Assembly (NCBI GenBank): GCA_934317845.1
Contig: CAKRES010000023.1
Location: 1-41,830, forward strand
Source: an uncultured Lachnospiraceae bacterium
GTDB lineage: Bacteria; Bacillota; Clostridia; Lachnospirales; Lachnospiraceae
DNA length: 41,830 nucleotides
Direction of reading: 5' to 3'
Positions 39,862 through 41,830 of the stretch are shown here, piece by piece (the first letter of the stretch is position 1; each line of letters starts with the position of its first letter). The translations under genes were made by a program, and so were the position numbers. The notes under the pieces are model-generated. The model had not been told where the DNA came from, searched no databases, and worked only from the letters and a program-made list of their open reading frames with translations.

Positions 39862-40899
39862 ATGAATCAAAAAAAAGAAAATGGACCACTTGGAAAACAA
39901 AGCATTTATTTTCATGATGCCCCTCATCTTCTCTCCTGGGCAAGCATTGCCGGAAAAAAGGAAGGAGAAGGACCGCTCGGAGAATATTTTGATCAGGTCA
40001 TTGAGGATGCCGCTTTTGGGCAGGACACATGGGAGGAAGGCGAAAGTGAATTTATGAAACAGGCCTGTGAGCTGGCACTAAAAAAAGCCAACTGTATGCC
40101 GGAGGAGATCCGCTATTTATTCGGTGGAGATCTGCTCGGTCAGCTCATTGCTACCACATTTGGGATCAAGGAACTTGATATTCCGTTTTTCGGACTTTAC
40201 GGAGCCTGCTCCACGATCGGAGAAGCTCTCAGTCTGGCTGCCATGACCATTGCAGGAGGCTATGCCGATACCTGTCTTGCTACGGCATCCAGCCACTTTG
40301 GCGGGGCAGAAAAAACCTTCCGCTTTCCTCTGGAATATGCCAACCAGCGTCCGGTCAGCTCCACATGGACAGTAACCGGATCCGGTGCCTTTGTTCTTTC
40401 CTCAACCAAAGGAGATATTCTGATCCGCGGCATCACGACCGGAAAGATCGTGGACTACGGAGTAAAAGACAGCTTGAATATGGGAGCCTGCATGGCACCT
40501 GCTGCTGCCTCTACCATCTATCAGCATTTCCAGGATTTCAGCTCCGTGCCATCGGACTACGATCGTATTTTTACGGGGGATCTCGGAAAGGTCGGTCAGG
40601 ATATTCTGCTTACGTTATTAGCCGAAAATGGCTACGACATCAAAGAGGTACACCGCGACTGCGGAATTGAAATGTTCGATGCAGATGTCCAGAATACCGG
40701 ATGTGGCGGAAGTGGCTGTGGCTGCTCTGCGATCACACTTGCCGGATATATTACGAAACATTTATTAAATGGTGACTGGAAACGGGTATTATTCGTCCCG
40801 ACCGGCGCACTGCTCTCCACTGTCAGCTACAACGAGGGACAGAGCGTTCCGGGTATTGCCCACGCTGTTTTGTTAGAGGCAGGGACTGGCACCAATTAA
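39862..40899 (+). CDS. spoVAD: Stage V sporulation protein AD
   Basis: A 345-residue soluble protein with the thiolase-like (ketoacyl synthase III) fold that binds dipicolinic acid. The ATG at 39862 has AAGGAGG 7 bases upstream; the longer frame overlapping spoVAC is rejected. Typical segments are KQSIYFHDAPHLLSWASIAGKK (residues 13 on), EGPLGEYFDQV, FFGLYGACSTIGEAL, ATASSHFGGAEKTFRFPLEY and GGSGCGCSAITLAGY. It sits at the membrane with SpoVAC and SpoVAE, acting as the ligand-binding plug of the channel. Confidence 0.97.
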   Translation: MNQKKENGPLGKQSIYFHDAPHLLSWASIAGKKEGEGPLGEYFDQVIEDAAFGQDTWEEGESEFMKQACELALKKANCMPEEIRYLFGGDLLGQLIATTFGIKELDIPFFGLYGACSTIGEALSLAAMTIAGGYADTCLATASSHFGGAEKTFRFPLEYANQRPVSSTWTVTGSGAFVLSSTKGDILIRGITTGKIVDYGVKDSLNMGACMAPAAASTIYQHFQDFSSVPSDYDRIFTGDLGKVGQDILLTLLAENGYDIKEVHRDCGIEMFDADVQNTGCGGSGCGCSAITLAGYITKHLLNGDWKRVLFVPTGALLSTVSYNEGQSVPGIAHAVLLEAGTGTN

Positions 40900-40916
40900 A
40901 GAAGGGAGCATATGCT

Positions 40917-41273
40917 ATGGATTATATAAAAGCTTTTTTAGTCGGCGGCGCACTTTGTGCCATTGCACAGATCTTAATGGAAAAGACAAAAATGATGCCG
41001 GGACGCATTATGGTGACATACGTTGTCACCGGTGTTGTTCTAGGATTTTTAGGTCTTTATGAACCACTCGTCAAATTTGCCGGATGTGGTGCCACTGTCC
41101 CCCTCACCGGGTTTGGTTACAATCTGTTTCACGGATTGGAATCCACCATTGCCAAGTATGGCATTACCGGATTATTTAAGGGCGGATTTGAGGCATCCAG
41201 TGTAGGGCTTTGCGCCGCATTGGTGTTTTCCTATCTGGCAGCCCTGATCTTCAAACCACAAATGAAAAAATAA
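40917..41273 (+). CDS. spoVAE: Stage V sporulation protein AE (AEb type)
   Basis: A 118-residue membrane protein starting MDYIKAFLVGGALCAIAQIL, then PGRIMVTYVVTGVVLGFLGLYEP and FAGCGATVPLTGFGYNL, as in SpoVAEb. It is structurally related to SpoVAC (the same GGxG-ATVPLTGF element). GAAGGGAG lies about 11 bases before the ATG. It is the last gene of the operon; no spoVAF or gerA-like gene follows. Confidence 0.96.
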   Translation: MDYIKAFLVGGALCAIAQILMEKTKMMPGRIMVTYVVTGVVLGFLGLYEPLVKFAGCGATVPLTGFGYNLFHGLESTIAKYGITGLFKGGFEASSVGLCAALVFSYLAALIFKPQMKK

Positions 41274-41284
41274 TATTTGTTAAT

Positions 41285-41310
41285 AAGCAAATGCCATGGG
41301 TTTGCTTTTT
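41285..41310 (+). terminator. Terminator of the spoVA operon
   Basis: AAGCAAA (41285-41291) pairs with TTTGCTT (41301-41307), followed by TTT and AT-rich sequence; 11 bases after the spoVAE stop. Confidence 0.75.
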
Positions 41311-41319
41311 ATATATATC

Positions 41320-41346
41320 AGACCGTCTGTTTTAGGCGGTCTTTTT
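41320..41346. terminator. Second terminator between spoVA and sigF
   Basis: AGACCGTC (41320-41327) pairs with GGCGGTCT (41335-41342, one G-U) and is followed by TTTT on the plus strand, where the tract overlaps the sigF stop codon. On the minus strand it also follows sigF, but its T-tract is weak (GATATATAT). Confidence 0.8.
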
Positions 41347-41830
41347 ATGCCTCTCGCATTTTCTTCAATGCTCTCTTTTCCAGTCTTGACACCTGTACCT
41401 GGGAGATGTGCAGCAACCTTCCGATCTCCATCTGCGTCTTGTCCTCATAATAGCGCATACGGATCACCATAAGCTCCTGCTCATTTAACACATGAAATAA
41501 CTCACTTAACAGCAGCCGGTTTTCTACATGCTCCTGCTCTCTCCCGATCGCCTTTACAAACTCCCCGACACGCGTATGATCTCCTTCCTGCGTAGTGATC
41601 GTGCGATCAATGGAATCCACCATGGAATTAGCATTTATGGCAAATAAAATCTCCTCCTCACTAAGCTCCGTTGCAACTGCGATCTCACTTAAGGTTGCAT
41701 CTCTTCCACAGCTTCCCCGTATGACATCGGATGCCATTTTGATCCTATATCCCTGCTCCTTTAAGGTACGGCTTACTTTGATCATCCCATCATCTCTCAA
41801 AAAACGTTTGATCTCCCCAATGATCATCGG
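41345..41830 (-). CDS. sigF: Sporulation sigma factor SigF (SpoIIAC), C-terminal part
   Basis: The frame is open to the window edge (codon for Pro before the visible MIIGE), so this is the C-terminal ~161 residues of a longer protein. PMIIGEIKRFLRDDG-x-IKVSRTLKEQGYRIK is the SigF form of region 2.4-3.0 (SigG reads differently after MIIGEIRR-type starts). Region 4 has LNEQELMVIRMRYYEDKTQMEIGRLLHISQVQVSRLEKRALKKM. SigF is the first forespore-specific sigma factor, held by the anti-sigma factor SpoIIAB. It is convergent with spoVA, whereas in Bacillus spoIIA and spoVA lie in the same direction. Confidence 0.93.
   Translation of the reverse strand, partial: PMIIGEIKRFLRDDGMIKVSRTLKEQGYRIKMASDVIRGSCGRDATLSEIAVATELSEEEILFAINANSMVDSIDRTITTQEGDHTRVGEFVKAIGREQEHVENRLLLSELFHVLNEQELMVIRMRYYEDKTQMEIGRLLHISQVQVSRLEKRALKKMREA

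Noticed and set aside
1..41830. CRISPR arrays, insertion sequences, prophage or integrase genes
   Set aside because: No repeat-spacer arrays, transposase-like frames or phage structural genes were seen on either strand.

Overview
The window comes from a spore-forming, low-to-moderate-GC member of the Clostridia, most likely Lachnospiraceae (a gut-type genus such as Roseburia, Coprococcus or a relative). This placement is inferred from gene content and protein character: a complete spoVA operon facing sigF, a rex / NAD(P)HX-repair / alr / endoA run, Big2-type surface proteins, consensus sigma-A promoters and strong AGGAGG ribosome binding sites. The DNA looks chromosomal. No insertion sequence, prophage, CRISPR array or rRNA was seen.

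Layout. (1) 1-4.6 kb: the tail of an AraC-type regulator; gdhA on the minus strand behind a consensus promoter and a short leader with its own terminator hairpin; a Lys-rich membrane protein; tRNA-Arg(CCG); and a small secreted beta-rich protein. (2) 4.6-15.7 kb: four consecutive minus-strand genes for very large exported proteins built from bacterial Ig-like (Big2) domains. In transcription order these are a zinc N-acetylmuramoyl-alanine amidase flanked by Big2 domains, two Big2 fibre-like proteins (1008 and 1267 aa), and a BspA-like leucine-rich-repeat/Big2 protein. (3) 15.7-22.1 kb: a minus-strand run rex - coiled-coil protein - nnr - alr - ndoA - CBS/CorC protein - yebC. It starts at a perfect TTGACA-17-TATAAT promoter carrying a probable Rex operator and ends at a terminator. 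It links NADH sensing, NAD(P)HX repair and D-alanine supply to a MazF-type toxin that has no visible antitoxin gene. (4) 22.1-35.1 kb: housekeeping and unknown genes. They are an ABC-F ATPase, an LtaS-like phosphoglycerol transferase with a NUDIX hydrolase, a tRNA-dihydrouridine synthase, an unknown exported protein, trpS, an acyl-CoA ligase with a divergent XRE regulator, a DUF3846-like protein, an alkylation-damage cluster (MmcQ-ATL fusion, AlkD, YigZ), and a DUF2798-like membrane gene broken by an 11-bp tandem duplication. (5) 35.2-41.8 kb: a possible small membrane protein, a class A penicillin-binding protein, then the sporulation block: an unknown 62-aa membrane protein followed by spoVAA-AB-AC-AD-AE, read from a probable sigma-G promoter and converging on the C-terminal part of sigF.

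The most unusual points are the 11-kb Big2/amidase surface locus without a visible anchoring signal, the antitoxin-less endoA in a redox operon, the gdhA leader attenuator, the 11-bp duplication that exactly explains a frameshift, the sigma-G promoter buried in the preceding gene's terminator, the extra small gene heading spoVA, and the PCFR (not PCHR) active site in the MmcQ-ATL fusion. Family assignments are from reading motifs by eye; no database search was run.
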